Source: Halobacteriales archaeon QS_1_69_70
Lineage (GTDB): Archaea > Halobacteriota > Halobacteria > Halobacteriales > Haloarculaceae
Direction of reading: 5' to 3'
DNA length: 39,611 nt
Assembly (NCBI GenBank): GCA_003021005.1
Contig: PXRI01000015.1
Coordinates: forward strand, 33,708-73,318
This document shows positions 39,069 to 39,611 of this stretch, piece by piece (position 1 is the first letter of the stretch; each line of letters begins with the position of its first letter). The position numbers were made by a program, and so were the translations under genes. Below the pieces are notes generated by a model, which ran no database searches, was not told the DNA's origin, and saw only the letters and a program-made list of their open reading frames with translations.

Positions 39069-39602
39069 ATGAAGATCTACACCGGCCGCGGCGACGAGGG
39101 CATGACGGACCTCCGGGGCACGTCCCGCGTCTCGAAGACGAACCCCCGGATCGAGGCGTACGGGACCGTCGACGAACTCAACAGCCTGCTCGGTCGGACC
39201 CGGCCGACCGGGTACGACGACGTCGACGAGAAGCTGGCCGCCGTCCAGAACCACCTCCACGTGATCCAGGCCGAGTTCGCGAACCCCGACCGGGACGACG
39301 AGGCCCCGCACGTCCGGGACACCCACGTCGATGACCTGGAGGCGTGGATGGACGCTTACGACGACGAACTCGACCCCCTGGAGAGCTTCATCCTCCCCGG
39401 CGGGAGCGAGGGCGGCGCCGACCTCCACCACGCCCGGTCGGTCTGCCGACGGGCCGAGCGGCGGGCGGTCGCGCTGGCCGGGGACGAACCAGCATACGAG
39501 GCCGCCGTCGCCTACCTCAACCGGCTGTCGGACGCGCTGTTCGTCTGGGCCAGGGTGGTGAACGACCGGGAGGGCGTCCGGGAGGAGGCTCCGGAGTACT
39601 GA
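39069..39602 (+). CDS. pduO: PduO-type ATP:cob(I)alamin adenosyltransferase
   Basis: The 177-residue protein converts cob(I)alamin to adenosylcobalamin using ATP. It begins MKIYTGRGDEGMTDLRGTSR, the P-loop-like ATP site of PduO enzymes, then SKTNPRIEAYGTVDELNSLLG. The C-terminal signatures are PGGSEGGADLHHARSVCRRAERRAV and YLNRLSDALFVWARVVN, with the Arg and Asn that contact ATP and corrin. The length is normal and the stop is 10 bp before the window end. It has its own TATA element. AdoCbl-dependent enzymes are not in this window. Confidence 0.93.
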   Translation: MKIYTGRGDEGMTDLRGTSRVSKTNPRIEAYGTVDELNSLLGRTRPTGYDDVDEKLAAVQNHLHVIQAEFANPDRDDEAPHVRDTHVDDLEAWMDAYDDELDPLESFILPGGSEGGADLHHARSVCRRAERRAVALAGDEPAYEAAVAYLNRLSDALFVWARVVNDREGVREEAPEY

Positions 39603-39611
39603 GCCGGCCGC

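Overview
The window is a GC-rich chromosomal segment from a halophilic archaeon (class Halobacteria). The evidence is very acidic predicted proteins, archaeal TATA elements placed about 25-30 nt upstream of many start codons (the leaderless mRNA pattern), and archaeal gene sets: Nop5-fibrillarin, DacZ-type diadenylate cyclase, a TFB-like protein, archaeal-type phosphopantetheine adenylyltransferase and a type IV pilin N-terminus. Genus cannot be told from the sequence alone. All family calls are from reading translated motifs; no database search was run.

Layout. 1-6.2 kb: partial flavin reductase, a methyltransferase, the MutY DNA glycosylase, two small proteins, a class III aminotransferase, an MgtC/DUF4010 membrane protein and a membrane zinc-ribbon protein. 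6.3-7.2 kb: a frameshifted type IV pilin-like gene with FG-GAP-like repeats. 7.3-18.5 kb: acyl-CoA metabolism, with a 3-hydroxyacyl-CoA dehydrogenase/enoyl-CoA hydratase fusion divergent from an acyl-CoA dehydrogenase, an AidB-like acyl-CoA dehydrogenase, hydantoinase subunits HyuA and HyuB, and two MaoC-like hot-dog proteins. 18.6-19.5 kb: a MarR-like HTH antitoxin with a PemK/MazF-like toxin broken by an in-frame stop. 19.8-23.7 kb: amidohydrolase, two divergent rhodaneses and a ferritin-like protein. 23.7-26.1 kb: three integral membrane proteins. 26.2-30.4 kb: nop5, flpA, a gshA remnant, an HTH-regulator remnant, a shortened coaD and a mini-TFB. 30.5-30.8 kb: tRNA-Leu(UAG) followed by a tandem array carrying copies of its 3' end. 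30.9-33.7 kb: zinc ribbon, NDH-2-like flavoprotein and alpha/beta hydrolase. 34.0-39.6 kb: dacZ-mscS, a CBS-domain protein, a small membrane protein, an APC transporter fused to two UspA domains, and a PduO-type cobalamin adenosyltransferase.

Two themes stand out. First, gene decay or internal deletion: gshA, the next regulator and coaD are all damaged side by side, and the pilin-like gene and the PemK-like toxin are also interrupted. Second, repeats: minisatellites with 37/38-, 18- and 27-bp periods, a 130-bp tRNA-derived array, a 107-bp nested palindrome, and five intergenic blocks of GAGCGnAGCGAG/CGCTCGCTTCGCTC repeats that share longer modules. The HyuA-HyuB minisatellite appears to have split an ancestral ATGA stop-start overlap. 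The dacZ-mscS pair next to CBS and UspA proteins suggests a local cyclic-di-AMP/osmotic-response neighbourhood, which is inference.
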